In this document: positions 32,941-45,330 of the stretch, piece after piece | Numbering within the stretch: the first letter of the stretch is position 1 | Layout: every line of letters begins with the position of its first letter | From: Hemerocallis citrina | Lineage: Eukaryota > Streptophyta > Magnoliopsida > Asparagales > Asphodelaceae | Reading direction: 5' to 3' | Assembly: GCA_017893485.1 (NCBI GenBank) | Contig: JACEHZ010000598.1 | Coordinates: forward strand, 331,001-395,000 | DNA length: 64,000 bases | Notes under the pieces: generated by a model | Told to the model about the DNA's origin: nothing | Seen by the model: only the letters and a program-made list of their open reading frames with translations | The model's database searches: none | Translations under genes and position numbers: made by a program

Positions 32941-33455
32941 CCCTCCTAACATTTACGTCGAGTTTTTTTGCTTAGATAGGCCACTTTTTGAGAATATTTG
33001 TATTTTTGAGCCAATTTCCCAACTATTAGCATTTATGGGCTACGTTGTGCCATGTTAGTAACGGCCGCTATTTCCAATAGCGGCATCTTCATTTTCAAGG
33101 TCGCTAATGGGAATAGCAACTTATGTTTTAAATTTTTTTGAACTTTTTTGTTGGTCGTCGCTATTCCCACTAGCGACCTTAGTTGTATGAGGTCGCTAAT
33201 GAGATTAGCGACCTTTAATGAGCTATGTTCGAATACTTAGCAAAATCTATAGAGCTTTTGCTCTCTGAAAATGACAATCAATTTATTTTTAAAACTAAGG
33301 TCACTATTCGGAATAGAGACCTTTATTGTGCTAAGGTCGCTATTCTGAATAGAGATCTTAGTTGTATGACTATTTTGTAAATTTTACAAATAACAAATTG
33401 ATTATGTTTCCTACTGTAGGTCGCTATTGGGAATAGCGACCTTATAATAAGATCT

Positions 33456-34175
33456 TGTTAGGAATAAAACGACCTGAGTGTACCAAGTGACCTTTCTGGA
33501 ATTGATCTGCAACAGGAAGAAAGTGAGAAGTAGCTCGAGGCGTGGGTTGCACTTTCTTTAAGAAACTATTTGGCCGATTCTGGAGATGAATCGTTGATCA
33601 CCAAACACTTCTCCCGGGATACAACGAGCTTCTGATCTACAGTGCTGCCAAGACTCCAAAGCAGCACGTACCAACTTGCACCAGCAAAAAACCGCAGAAA
33701 TTGAATTTTTTGAGAAAATTTTGAATGATAGAAATTTGTATTTTCTTTTTCTGTTTTCTGTGTCTTCTTCTTCCCAAAGATACTCATCTTATAGCTTGTA
33801 ACCAGTAAGCTATAATGAGTGTGCATTAATCCAAAAACGGCTATATAATGAATACTATTTAATTTTTGAAACTGCTATAACATAAAGTCTATTTATGTGT
33901 GAAACTGCTATATTTATTAAAAACGTTTTGAATTCTGAAAGTTTCAAAAAAAGAAAGAAAAAAAAAAAAATGTTCTGTTTTTTTTTTTTTTCAATAGACC
34001 CCAAGACCCCCAAGGCCCGGCCCGGTCATAGATATATAAATATATATATATATACATCATGTAGAATGTAGGAATTGAACCCCCAACCTCTTGTGAACTC
34101 AAAACTTTAACCGTTAGGCCATGAGACAGTATTGATAACAAGATGAGTGTTTTGAATGTATACTCAATTCCAACA
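33456..34175 (-). mobile_element. Solo LTR of a Copia-type element, 720 bp including a SINE
   Basis: On the plus strand it runs TGTTAGGAATAAAAC...CTCAATTCCAACA, with a perfect 5-bp TSD GATCT at 33451-33455 and 34176-34180. On the minus strand a TATA-like ATTATATAGCC (near 33845) precedes a CT-rich leader, so the minus orientation is favoured. It splits element P1. Confidence 0.87.
33977..34133 (-). mobile_element. tRNA-derived SINE
   Basis: The minus strand starts with a tRNA-like head: box A TGGCCTAACGG (plus 34117-34127 region) and box B GGTTCAATTCC (plus near 34071-34081). It is followed by a tRNA-unrelated body and an A run, seen as T at about 33977-33991. Polymerase III promoter boxes plus a poly(A)-like tail define a SINE. 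The TSD is unresolved; a 9-base GTTTTGAAT occurs on both sides (about 33925 and 34150). It lies inside the solo LTR. Confidence 0.75.
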
Positions 34176-34486
34176 GATCTCTATTCCCAATAGCGACTCT
34201 TTAGGAATCGCTAAGGGTCAATACATTCATTCGGGGTCGCTAATTCCATTAGTGACCTCATATAATTAAGATCGCTAGTGAGAATAGCGACGGGAAGAAA
34301 AATTCAAAAACATTTAAAACATAGGCCACTATCTTCATTAGCGACCTTGAAAATGAAGAGGCCGCTGTTGGGAATAGCGGCCTCTGCTGACGTAGCAAAA
34401 GTTAGTCCACGAGCGCTAATAGTTTCGAAACTGACCCATAATCACAAATATTTTCAAAAAGATGCCTATCAGGGCAAAAACTTTCC

Positions 34487-34938
34487 TATCTTTTTACAAT
34501 TTATTTATATTAATCTCTCTTTTTGATAAAAGATATCTGATTTATTTTATTTAATTTCTGGATATTGGAAGAAATTGGAATATATTTTTTTTCTTAAACT
34601 TTTTTTAAAACCAATTCTTACCCTGTTTAGTAATAAATGAGTAATATACAGGAGAGAGAGTGTATGTATATATATATATATACACTCCTCGTAATTAACT
34701 AACTGCAGATTGGATTTTAAGCTCCTCGTAATTAACTAACTGCAGGTTGGATTTTAAGCTTACATGTAAAGCTTTTATATATATATAATATTACCGAGTT
34801 TCTTTTCTTTCCATTTGGTTAGCTGCTGCTGCTCGTCCTCCTGCTCCTGCTTTGATGCTTATTATAATGTAATCTTGTTTTCAACTTTGATTAATTGCCG
34901 ATCTGTCACAATAACAGCAATGACAATGTGACACCCTG
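34487..34938. other. Short intergenic stretch, no gene
   Basis: AT-rich. A 34-base block beginning GCTCCTCGTAATTAACTAAC near 34721 repeats sequence just before it at about 34685. Nothing else recognised. Confidence 0.6.
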
Positions 34939-34947
34939 TACAGCTTT

Positions 34948-35725
34948 AGATTTTTTTACCAAAATGACCTACTTTTTGAAGGGTATTTACCAAACTGACA
35001 AGCTTTTGAAAGTATTTATCAAAATGATCAACTTGCTATCTAATATAGCAAATTTGATAAAAATACCCTCCCTTTTTAGATAAGGAGGGTAGGCTTAGCG
35101 GGTAGGCTTAACTGTTTGGGAAAAAAACTTGGGAAAAATATATCAAAATAAAACACGTATCAAACAGCGAGCGTGTTTATACCATACTCACTCTTTGAGA
35201 TACCGAACCTGACTTTGAATTTTTTTGTTAAATTGATCTACAAAAATTCAAAGTCAGGCTCGCTATCTTAAAAAACGAATATAATACAACTACGCTCATT
35301 GTTAGAGACAGCGAGTCTTACTTTGATATTTTTGCTTTAAGCTTTTTTCTCCAAGTTGCACCTAAGCCTACATCCGTTAGCTCAAACAGATAGAATATTT
35401 TCACCAAATTCGCTGTTTGAGACAGCAAGTTTTATTTTAATATTTTTGTCTTCAAGTTTCTCCAAATTGTGGAAAAACACAAGCTTACACTCACTATCTC
35501 AAACAACGAGTTTAGAAGAAATACCCTCGATATTTGAGACAACAAGTCTTACTTTGATATTTTTTCTTCAAGTTTATTTTTCCAAGCACCTAAGCCTGCA
35601 CTCACTATCTAAAAAAACTACAGTATTTTCACCAAACTCGCTATGGTCATTTTGGTAAATACTTTCGAATGTGGGCCAATTTAGTAAATACTTTTAAAAA
35701 GTGGGTCATTTTGGTAAAACAATTC
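34948..35725. mobile_element. Palindrome-bearing foldback/MULE-like element P2
   Basis: Inverted ends: AGATTTTTTTACCAAAATG on the left and GAATTGTTTTACCAAAATG inverted on the right. Each is followed by copies of a sequence of about 30 bases, TATTTACCAAAATGACC...TTTGAAAG. The flanks TACAGCTTT (34939-34947) and TACAGCTCT (35726-35734) match at 8 of 9, fitting a 9-bp MULE TSD. Decayed copies of the CTCGCTATCT / AGATAGCGAG palindrome recur through it, for example near 35260, 35300, 35410, 35490 and 35610. No coding capacity. Confidence 0.78.
35209..35259. repeat. Perfect 17-bp inverted repeat with 17-nt loop
   Basis: CCTGACTTTGAATTTTT at 35209-35225 pairs exactly with 35243-35259. It is part of element P2. 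Confidence 0.9.
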
Positions 35726-35734
35726 TACAGCTCT

Positions 35735-35997
35735 ACTGCGTTTGCGTTTACATAGTTGAGTTGGATTGGAAGAGGCCATACTTTCTTCAATAAAGCTTAA
35801 AGGTTAAGATATTTAAAGTAGGAATCAAAATGCAGGTTGGTAGAGTTCGTCCAAGCCACTTGCAACATTTCAGGTGTCCGAAGAGGCAAAAAAAAATTGT
35901 TCTTTGATATACTACACGCATGGAGTACTTTTAACTATTTATTAATTGGATTAGTATATTTGTTTTTTTGTTAATGGATTCACTTTATATATAGATA
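35735..35997. other. Short intergenic stretch, no gene
   Basis: AT-rich sequence between P2 and a Helitron; nothing recognised. Confidence 0.6.
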
Positions 35998-36607
35998 CTA
36001 GATTTGCCCGTGGGTACGTCCCTACGGCACGTTTTCGGAACGATACAAAACACGAAAAACCATGTAAACAGTAAAACAATAATTATGTACCTCAAGTTTG
36101 AATAGTATGACAATAATTAGTTATAAATAAAAGTTTATGTTGAAAAATAATTATAAATTGGGGTACAAAATCTAACTTCTTAGAACTTTAAGTGTGGAAA
36201 ATAATGAAATTTAATTATTCAAGAGATATTTGCTATTAAAAATTCTGAAATTTTACAAAACCAAAATCTTAAAATAAAATTTTTTAAGTAAATAAAGAAA
36301 GAATGGGTGGGAGAGATAGTGAGAGAGAAGGAGATTAATATGAAAAAATAAAAAGAGAAGCGAAAGATAGTAATAAACTAATGAGTTTTTTTTTGTGGGG
36401 GGGGGGGGGGGGGGATTTGGTTTTGGGGTTTGAAATTTTGGAGGAAAAATGTGTTTTGTGATGTTTGATATGGGCCTTTGATTTTGGGAGGGGGGGGGGG
36501 GGGGGGGGGGATTTGGTTTTGGGATTTGAAATTTTGGAGAAAAAATGTGTTTTGTGATGATTGATTGTGAGCCACTTGATAGCTTTCTTTGTAATTTATT
36601 ATATAGA
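35998..36607 (-). mobile_element. Non-autonomous Helitron, copy 2
   Basis: On the minus strand it starts A|TCTATATAATAAATTAC (36607) and ends GGGCAAATCTAG|T (35998), with a GC-rich hairpin-prone CCCACGGG just before the end. Insertion between A and T without a TSD is the Helitron rule. Long G runs at about 36397-36413 and 36490-36510 sit in a 95-base internal tandem duplication (GATTTGGTTTTGGG unit). No Rep/helicase. Confidence 0.85.
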
Positions 36608-37170
36608 TATATAAAGTGAATAAGGAAATATTAGTTTTCCACACTGACAATGTATACATTGATTATCTATTATGTTGATTAATTGGATCAATTGCGCACT
36701 CTCTCCCAATGCCTTCGATCCACGATCGAATCATGATCTTGACCTCTGCCACCAATCTCCATCTCACCATTCGACTCAACCTCCAAACCTGATCTCCATC
36801 TGAGCACCGCCGCCACCTCCGAACCCCCATCCCCCCCCCTCCCGGCGAGTTCCACAGCCTACCTCAAAGCTCCACCTTTGAAACCCTAACCTCCACTCTC
36901 CATCTCCACGCTCCTTTTAATTGTGTATATTCGAAATTCCCGAAGCTGTTTTCCCAATGTGTTCGCTAAATTCGTAAAACCCTAAAATTTTCTTGATTTT
37001 GTTTGCTTATTATAGTTTAATTCTTAGCAATTGGTGCTGGTGATGACTAAGATTTTGTAAGAATTAGTGGTGTTGGTGGTTGTAAATTGTGATGGTGTGT
37101 TTATGGTGGCGAATAAGCAGACTTTTAGTTAGTATTTTTGTGGAAGATATGAGTAGGGTGATGATCTGAG

Positions 37171-39767
37171 CACCACCCCAAAAGTATTATTGCTATCTCT
37201 CTCCCTGACTTAGGGTTTGGATTGATGATGTTTGGACATGGGATCTGTGGAGAAATTTTGTGTGTTTTGCATATGATTGTTCATTTGTGCTCCTTCTGCT
37301 CGACACTTGTCTTTATGGTTAATTGTTAATTGTTGGTGATCTTTATGATTGAGTTTGAGATTGGGTCTGATGTTTGCACTTGATGGTTGTGTTTAGATTA
37401 ACAATTCTTTGAAAATAGCAAGATTAACAATAATTGAATTGGGTTAGTTGCTTTTTTGCCTGAATTTGGAGATGATATGGATCATGTATCTGAAGTTGCA
37501 CACTACGATTTTTTAAGGAGTGACTAGCGATGAAATTTTTTTTATCTAGACTTTATATACAATTATATCATGATGTCTGGATGAGTATCAGTTTATCAGA
37601 TAATGTTCATGCTTGTTGCCTAGGTTTGAAAATTAGATTGTTCTTTCTCATTGGTTTTAAGTGATGATGAGATTGATTATGTAACTGAAGTTGCATACTA
37701 TGATTTATAGAGGAATGACTAGTGATGAAATAATCATGTTTTCACTTATGTTGTGGTTTCAATTGACAGATATCTCATGAGTACTATATGAGTATAAGTT
37801 TCATCTGAGTTGGTTACATTTTTGCGTGAATTTGACAGTGAGATTATTCATTTTCACTATTTGTAACTCAATTTTTTGGTTATGGATGTGATGAGATCAC
37901 ATTATTATGTTTCATTATGAGATTACAATGTAATAATATTACACTATTATGCTTCATTTATATTTTAGGGATTGAAGATTTTCAGAATTTGGGCAATGAT
38001 GAACTTAATTTGGGTCTCTTTTAGTTTAGCACTTGGTTTTGACATGGTGTATTACACTTATTCTACTTCTCTGAGTATATGAGATGTGTTTATGAGGCTC
38101 CGTCCTTCAATGCGTGGACAGAAGTTATTGCCTGATAGTGTGTTTTGGTGATGCATTCATTACGTGCTTCCAGCGGTTTTTTGACTCAGTCTACTTTATG
38201 ATTTGCTGAGATTTTTCTAAGTTCATGAAATGTGATATTCAAAAGATTATGAGCCTAGATAGTGAAGAAAATTAGTGTGATGCTAAGTCATACAGTTGTA
38301 TTCATCTTAAGTTGTTCATTTGGATTGATGTCTGCGATTGCTCTTCGAAGACTAGCCCAAGTAATCCTTTTTTTCATCTTTTTTCTTAGAACAACATGTG
38401 ACTATTTTTAGTTGTGGTTGGAAAGTAAAATATGAAGGAGGTTTTTAGTTTAGGTTACTGATGTTTGGAGTTAAAACAGCTCAGAGAAATGGTTATATTG
38501 ACTGGATATTAGGTTTTTAGAGATGGTTTGGTTTCGTATAGACAATAATGGGTTTGTGAGTAAAATTCAGAAAAAAAATGTAGAAAGAGGAAGTATTAAA
38601 ATGGAAAACTGAAAATAGTTGGTAATTATTTTGACTTATCAAGTATTTTATTGTTCATGTTTATTTGGGTGGAGGATAGTATTATTGTCATTACCTGACG
38701 GTGGTATTGTGAATTTTTGACAGATATGGATCTCCAATGGAGAGTACGACAAGTCTGGTCACTCAATCCTCCACAGGAAGTGCTTCTAAGTTCATATGTT
38801 TAAGTTTGTTTATATTTGTATGAAAAATATTGAGTTTGTTTAAGCTTGAGGCAGTGAACTTTTGTGTTTGTATATTTCTCTGTGTTGTTCCTATATGATC
38901 ATGCATGGCATGAATGTTTTTTTGTAGATTCCTGATCTGTCTTTTGATCAAATCTTATCTAGTTTCTAAACCTATGATTGAGAGCTATGTTCTTTTGCAG
39001 AAGATTGGAGAAACAACAATAAAATTGATCCGAGTGTTGAACTATGTGAATAGCTGGCACCAGTGATCATCTAGTTATTGCTATAATTTATATAAAAAAA
39101 ATTAAAAGTGTAAACGAAATTGATCGATCCCAATAAGTTAGAAGGAAATTCTTTCGAAATGCAAATTCGGTAATGTCTTGTTGCATGAGATGGGAAGAGT
39201 CTGAGATAAAATGGTTCCGGGGATTCAGATGTTACTAACTTGAGAGACATTGCACATGCATAAGGAAAACTGAATGAAGTCATCAAAACAAAAATATGCA
39301 CCTCATCCTTACAATACCCGCACACTCATTTTAAAGTGCGCAAGTAGTAGTTGGCAGCAGTGCAAGGAAAGACCTAAAACTACTTAAACGACAAAGAATA
39401 GTTTCATTGTCTCATTCCTACTTGTCTCTGTCTACTTTCGACTAATATTCATGGGATCATCAGAGTTTTCATGGTTGATCGGTGCAAGAAGTTGATCTAC
39501 AAACAAATCATAAGAAGTTAAGTTCTTATAAATCAATTTCCGCTTCAAATCCCTAAATCTAGAAGTTACAAGTTGATATGGCAAGGAATTGTCCTGAATG
39601 CATGATTAAACCCCAAATTCAATCAAATAACTACTACAATCTCATCAGTCTAAGGTATTTTTTTCAAAAATAGTTATTACAAACAAATAACAACAAAAGA
39701 AATAATACACTGAGATTAAACTCCAAAATTCAACCAAAATACTACTATAATTATCTTTGTTTCCTAC
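37171..39767. other. MULE interior, possible captured intron-exon sequence, no gene called
   Basis: T-rich plus-strand sequence with an intron-like texture. A short frame at about 38719-38788 and another after TTTTGCAG at 39000-39064 (KIGETTIKLIRVLNYVNSWH, then stop) could be captured exons. I recognise neither. Otherwise nothing coding. Confidence 0.35.
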
Positions 39768-39772
39768 CAATA

Positions 39773-40581
39773 TGTAACGCCCCGCCCCAATACTCAGACG
39801 ATTTTAATATTTTTAGAAGACAAATTAGATACTATGTAGTACAACTGCCCACCACAGGCTGCCTCTCAAAAGGTGGTTAACCAATTAGGTGACTATTGAT
39901 CATTGGCTAATTATATCTATACTCAAATTATCATATCAAACTTTCCATGTGGGACTAAATTTCTCAAATCCTTCTCAAATCCGTCTCAAACATGCAGTAT
40001 CAGTCGACTGTACGATCGAACAGTCGACCGTTCGCTGCCAAACTGGGGTATTACATACACCCCCCCTTAGAAATCAGCATCCTCACTGGGTACAGGGCAC
40101 ACATCTAGTGTAGGACCGCCCTTTCTAGCCGATGTAGTATAGTCGATCCTGGAGATCAATCACTCTCAACACCGCAGATCGGATACCCGGCTATCAATCA
40201 CTACCTGTGACTCTCAACACCGCAGAATATACCCGACCCCGGAGATCAGTGACTCTCAGCACCGCAGATCATACTGACCTCTACTACACCCGGTGTCGAA
40301 AGTCGGCTCTGATACCATTTGTAATGCCCCCCCCAATACTCAGAAAATTTTAATATTTTTAGAATACAAATTAGATACTATGTAGTACAACTGCCCACCA
40401 CAGGCTGCCTCTCAAAAGGTGGTTAAACAATTAGGTGACTCTTGATCATTGCCTAATTATATCTATACTCAAATTATCATATCAAACTTCCCATGTGGGA
40501 CTAAATTTCTCAAATCCTTCTCAAATCCGTCTCAAATATGCAGTACCAGTCGACTGTTCCCTGCCAAACTGGGGTATTACA
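39773..40581 (-). mobile_element. TRIM (miniature LTR retrotransposon), complete, 809 bp
   Basis: Two LTRs, 39773-40055 (TGTAACGCCCCGCCCC...GGGGTATTACA) and 40320-40581, flank only 264 internal bases. The perfect TSD CAATA lies at 39768-39772 and 40582-40586. On the minus strand the primer-binding site TGGTATCAGAGC (40317-40306) follows the 5' LTR after two bases, matching initiator-Met tRNA. A purine tract CTAAGGGGGGG (about 40058-40068) precedes the 3' LTR. There is no coding capacity, so it must be mobilised by another element. The LTRs differ by a gap of about 20 bases around CGATCGAACAG. Confidence 0.95.
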
Positions 40582-41966
40582 CAATATACAATCAAATACA
40601 TTCAAAATATAACTACAATCTCATCAGCATGAAAATTAAAAAAATAAATAAAATAAAATGGGATTTTCCAAAATTCACCATACTCATATCTTCCACAAAA
40701 ATACTAACCAAAAGTCTGCTTTTTCGCCACCATAAACACACCATCACAATTCACAACCACCAACACCACTAATTCTTACAAAATCCCATTCATTACCACC
40801 ATCAATTGCTAAGAATTAAACTATAATAAGCAAACAAAATCAAAAAAATACTAAGGTTTCACGAATTCAGCGAACACATTGGGAAAAAGCTTCGGGGATT
40901 TCGAAGAGGAGCATGGAAATGGAGAGTGGAGGTTAGGGTTTCGAAGGTGGATCTTTGGGGTAAGCTGCGGAGGTCGGGGGGTTCGGAGGTGGAATCGATT
41001 GGTGGCGGCGGTGCTCAGATGGAGATCAGGTTTGGAGGTTGAGTCAAATGGTGAGATGGAGATTGGTGGCGGAGGTCGGGGGAGAATGACAGAGGGACGA
41101 AGAAGTCAGCGTTTCGACGGCGAAGGAAGTGAGAGGGATGTCAGGAGCTAGGGTTTGGGATTTGGGAGGGATTTCAAAGATAGAAGAATTGAGAGATAAA
41201 ACTGAGTGAGAAGGATAGAGAAGGGGTAGCTGGAAGAAGGTGAATAGTCCAAACTACCCTCAATATTAGATGAGAAGAGTGAGAGAAACCATAGCCACCC
41301 GATGAAGATCATGATTCGATTCTGGATTGGACGGCCATGGGAGAGTGCGCACCGAAGGGGTGCGCAAAGAATAGGGATGGCATTCGGGCCACTCAGGCCG
41401 GGTCGGGCTGGGCCAACCCGGGCTTTACCTGGTCCCGGGCCAACCCAGGTCGGACTCGAAGACTTCGCGGGCCGGGCCAGGCCGAGCTAGTTGAGGAAAA
41501 CCCTGGCCCGGACCTGGCCCCCGGCCCCAAGGGTGGGGGTCGGGCTGGTTCGCGGGCCGGGCCGGGCCGGGCCGATTTTTTAGGGTTTTTTAAATATAAT
41601 AAAGGTGAAAGATCAAGTATTAAATTGTAATTCCATAACAATTGCAAAGAACTAAATATTAAATTGATTTAATAAATTTTAAATTCTTAAATAAAATGAA
41701 GTACATGAATAATATTTCATACAAATTAGATCAAATTACAAAACAAGGGAATTATTTGAATTTTGAGATCGAGATGCCTCTAGTTAGATTGAAGAAAAGG
41801 CAATGGACTATTGTCATGCACTTCTACTTAACCTAAATATAGAATCTCATCCTCCTAAATTTTCCAACTAATTACAATATATTGTACATCAATTTAATGT
41901 AAATCGACTAAATCTAATTGTTCATTCATCACTACTTGTTGAGCCAGCTTGTGCTTCAAGTAAATC

Positions 41967-43542
41967 TTAGGTCATCTCTTCCGCTTTCATCCAATCTTCG
42001 GCGCATGCTAGCATCTCCAAAATTTTTGCTGTTAATCGATTCCTGTTCGGGCTCATTATCCTGCCACCAAGAGAAAAAGCATTTTTCGATGCAACGACTG
42101 ACACCGGTGTTGTTAACAAATCTCTAGCCATACGAGAAAGAATATTAAAAATAACTTCATTGCTCTTCCAAAACTGTAACACATCTACTACATCTTCAAT
42201 CGAACTTTGTGCATTATACCAATTCAACTCATTTGGTAAATTGGTTCTTTGTTTTTTTGATTTAATCATATTTAAAATACTACTAGTTGCATGACTCTTT
42301 CGTTTTGCTAATATGGAGGAAGAAGAAGAAGAAGAAGGATCAACATTTTGTGTTTGTATTCGTGTAGTGTTAGATGAATAAAGTCTATCATAAGTATCAT
42401 ATAACCTAGTCAAAATATGCTCAAATTGACGAGTAAAAATAACATGATCAAAATCTTGTATTGCATCGTGTGGGGCATAAGTGTAAAAAATTTCAATTAA
42501 ATTTTTTATACCATCTAATTTAATCATGGAATTCATTACAATAGCTACACAATATAACATAAGAAGTGGATGAAAATATTTAAAAATTTTAATATATGCT
42601 GCGTTAACCATATATCCAATAAAATGGCCATTTTGCAAATCTTTAATTGTTGTCATCATAGTGACAATTTCAAGTAAAATATCACTAGATGTAGATGTAT
42701 ATGTTTTTAAAAAATACAAAGTAGCATCATTAAAAGGTTCTAAAAATTTATACAAACTATCGGCAAAAAACAAAAAATCATCATCTAACATAAAATTTTG
42801 CATACCCATTGCAACACAAAAATCTCTAAGATTAAAACGATAATGAAGAACAACATCTAATAAATCAAATGTAGAATTCCAATGACATCTAACATCTTTA
42901 GGAAAACGTTTATATACAATTCCCCTAAGTTTACACCAATCATGAAAAGCTTGATATATTGAACCACTCAATGTAATATAATGAACACAATCTCTCATTG
43001 CATCAAGTTTATCATTTCCATATTTTAGTGCATCTTGCACACAAAGATTTAAAATATGACAAGTACACCTAACATGAAAAAATTCGGGTTCTATAGGATC
43101 TAAAGTAATTTTCAAACTATCAATTGTTTTAGTATTATTAGAGGCGTTATCAAAATCAATAGCAAACACTTTATCATAAATACCAAAATTATTACATGCT
43201 TCCATTATGTGTGTGGATATAATTTCACCCTTACGTGAGTACCTAACATATCCAAATGAAATTATCCTCTTTTGAAGTACCCAATCCCGAATCTATCCAA
43301 TGACATGTTACACACATCATTGGAACACCGTTTACTCCTACCCATCCATCCGATGTCAAAGAAATTCTAGTGTTTAGTGATGTTAGTGTTGCTATCAAAA
43401 AATCCATAGTCTTATTGTAAACTAATTTACAATCACCCCTAATTACATTCTAGCAATTTTTTTATAATGGAGGTTTAAAGAGGTTTGTGCAAAAGTCTCT
43501 ACATACCTACTTTTACCAAACGAATATGGTAATTCACTCCTA
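41967..43542 (-). pseudogene. hAT (Ac-like) transposase, central and C-terminal part
   Basis: An open frame from 43205 to 41967 of about 412 residues contains VFAIDFDNASNN, FHVRCTCHILNLCVQDAL, DVRCHWNSTFDLLDVVL and the hAT dimerisation region WYNAQSSIEDVVDVLQFWKS through SKNAFSLGGRIMSPNRNRL. Upstream, 43206-43542 continues the protein in shifting frames (ELPYSFGKSRYVETFAQTSL, then SLTSDGWVGVNGVPMMCVTC), with stops and a frameshift near 43285. The protein is therefore disabled. Confidence 0.9.
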
Positions 43543-44879
43543 ATTACTGTTAGATTAAGATGAGTAATTAGGGTTAGGATTTATATCTCATAGCCGCTTA
43601 AGATATTATACCATGCTTATCAGCATTGAAATCTCACAGAGCACTACCTCTAGACCAGCTTTTATATGAGATAACTGGGTTTAGGGTACTGGGCTTTATG
43701 CCCACTCGATCCGGTCCAACAATTAAACATATAACACGTGCAAAGCACGTGTTGCCCCATAGAACATTATACACAGTAATATTCTATTATATTGAGAATA
43801 TACCTATATATCCAACAATCTCCTCCTATATTCTCAATATATTAGGCAATGCCCCGTTAAATCATTGGCTCACAAAAATAATATAGTTCAAAGACTAAAT
43901 CAATTATAACTCGAATAGTTCAAATGAAACTAAACCAAAATAATCAAATAGTTCAAAGACCATATCAAAACATAATAGTTCACAATGACTAAACCAACTA
44001 GAGAAACCTGTCATAGTTTCAAAATCAACCAAAGCAAATAAACTTCAAGAACAAAATATGAGTTTTAAGCTCGTGAACACAAGAGTCTTAAACTCAACAG
44101 AAGTTTTATCAAGCAAGTGACAAATTTATTCTTTAGATAAATAAACCAAAACTATATCCTTGCAAACTGTTTTATGTTTACTCCTCCATTTTGAGCAAAT
44201 CATTATTCTGAAATCTATATTGACAGATTCAACTCCTCCATCTTTGTTAGCTTATTGAAAACAAGAATATCAAGAGACACGTCTCTAAGAATTCTAGTGA
44301 AATTCATAAAGTACCTAGTTCCACTAAAAAACTTAGTACAATTCAACGATAACTTAGCAAAATGTAACGCAAGCATCACAATCAAGTTTCTTTAACAAGA
44401 TAAAGAACAAGAACTATTATAGTTTATGCACAAGAACTATACTATATTTCATATTGGAATGATAGAACAGTCATATCAATTATGGTTAATTCTGAATCAT
44501 CAAAATTGGAATGAAACATGAATCTATAAAAGAGTTATATTATCAAAATTGGAATGATTTAACAACCATTCTAAACATCGGAAACACATCGACAAGTTTT
44601 CATGCTTTCTTTGGGAATAATGAGATGATTCTATGTAAATTATGAAAATATATAGCATCATCAAAATTTGAATGAAATTATATATTAACAAAATTTACAT
44701 AGAACTTTTCAAATTATCTAAAGCATGCCAACTGCCTAAAATTGCTGTTCCGGTTTGAACTTCTCTATGGCTCCAATTGGATTCTAAATCTCAAAACAAC
44801 TTGGATATTAAAGCTTTTGACTAAATAGCTTTTAACTCCATTTTTCCCACAGTTTTGATAATTAGATCACTTTCAAGTC

Positions 44880-45330
44880 TCTCTTAGCAAGAGCATTGGA
44901 CAAACTTGTCACAATTGCACTTTATCTATGAGAAAGTTCAACTAGGCTTCTTTCAGTCTTAATATACTCCTCTTACTATTATAGAGTGAGTTATGAGCTA
45001 CAGTGCATTATAGCTTGATAGTCGCATAACAGAATTAGAGAATTTACATTAAACTTCTCAAATGGATGATTACCAGTAAGTCATTCAATCCACTCAGTCT
45101 CTTCCCCTGGAGAGGATAACACATAGAGGTTTAATTTCTTGGATGAGAACGCAATGTTTGTTTGCCTTTTAATCTCCATAAATTTTTTTTCTGCTCCTCC
45201 TAGTGTGAACACATATTCACTAGTTGTCGACTTTCACTAAACTTTGAGTAGCACAATGCAAATTCTTGAGTACCACTTAGGTATCTCATTAGCCTCTTAA
45301 GGGCACTCAATGTGTATGGGATTATTAGTG
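44880..45330 (-). pseudogene. Copia RNase H remnant
   Basis: Minus-strand reading gives LSALKRLMRYLSGTQEFALC then YSKFSES, the conserved Copia stretch before RNase H. Further on, scrambled NFLIDKVQL-like text resembles the end of the same domain. Many stops and frameshifts. The rest of 43818-46782 shows only diffuse similarity. Confidence 0.6.

Larger units (their letters stand above)
32959..34486. mobile_element. Palindrome-bearing foldback/MULE-like element P1
   Basis: The left end CGAGTTTTTTTGC and inverted right end GGAAAGTTTTTGCC lead into matching arms: GATAGGC, GAATATTTGT / AAATATTTGT, CTTCATTTTCAAGG, ATGTTTTAAAT. The arms carry many short palindromes: GCCGCTATT|AATAGCGGC at 33064-33084, AGGTCGCTAAT|ATTAGCGACCT at 33190-33214 and AGGTCGCTATT|AATAGCGACCT at 33418-33442. 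Inverted partners are at 34235-34257 and 34358-34384. No transposase. A solo LTR is nested in the middle. No clean 9-bp TSD was found. It begins just upstream of the ligase gene. Confidence 0.75.
36694..41350. mobile_element. Long-TIR MULE-like element carrying gene-like sequence
   Basis: The left arm 36694-37170 and inverted right arm about 40660-41350 match closely: GCGCACTCTC at the ends, AATCGAATCATGATCTT, CCTCCAAACCTGATCTCC, GAGCACCGCCGCCACC, CCCAATGTGTTCGCT, GTGTTTATGGTGGCGAA. The left arm lacks about 200 bases present on the right. The AAACCCTAA-rich arms look like a plant 5' UTR. The interior 37170-39770 has acceptor-like TTTTGCAG sites and short frames but no recognised protein. A TRIM is inserted near the right arm. 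No 9-bp TSD was found. Confidence 0.78.

Noticed and set aside
34060..34135. A tRNA gene
   Set aside because: The tRNA-like head lacks a full cloverleaf and is followed by a SINE body and A tail.
43735..43755. CACGTGCAAAGCACGTG hairpin suggesting a Helitron end
   Set aside because: It is internal to both copies of the Copia LTR (43548 and 52121), so it is LTR sequence. A G-box-like role (CACGTG) is possible but unproven.
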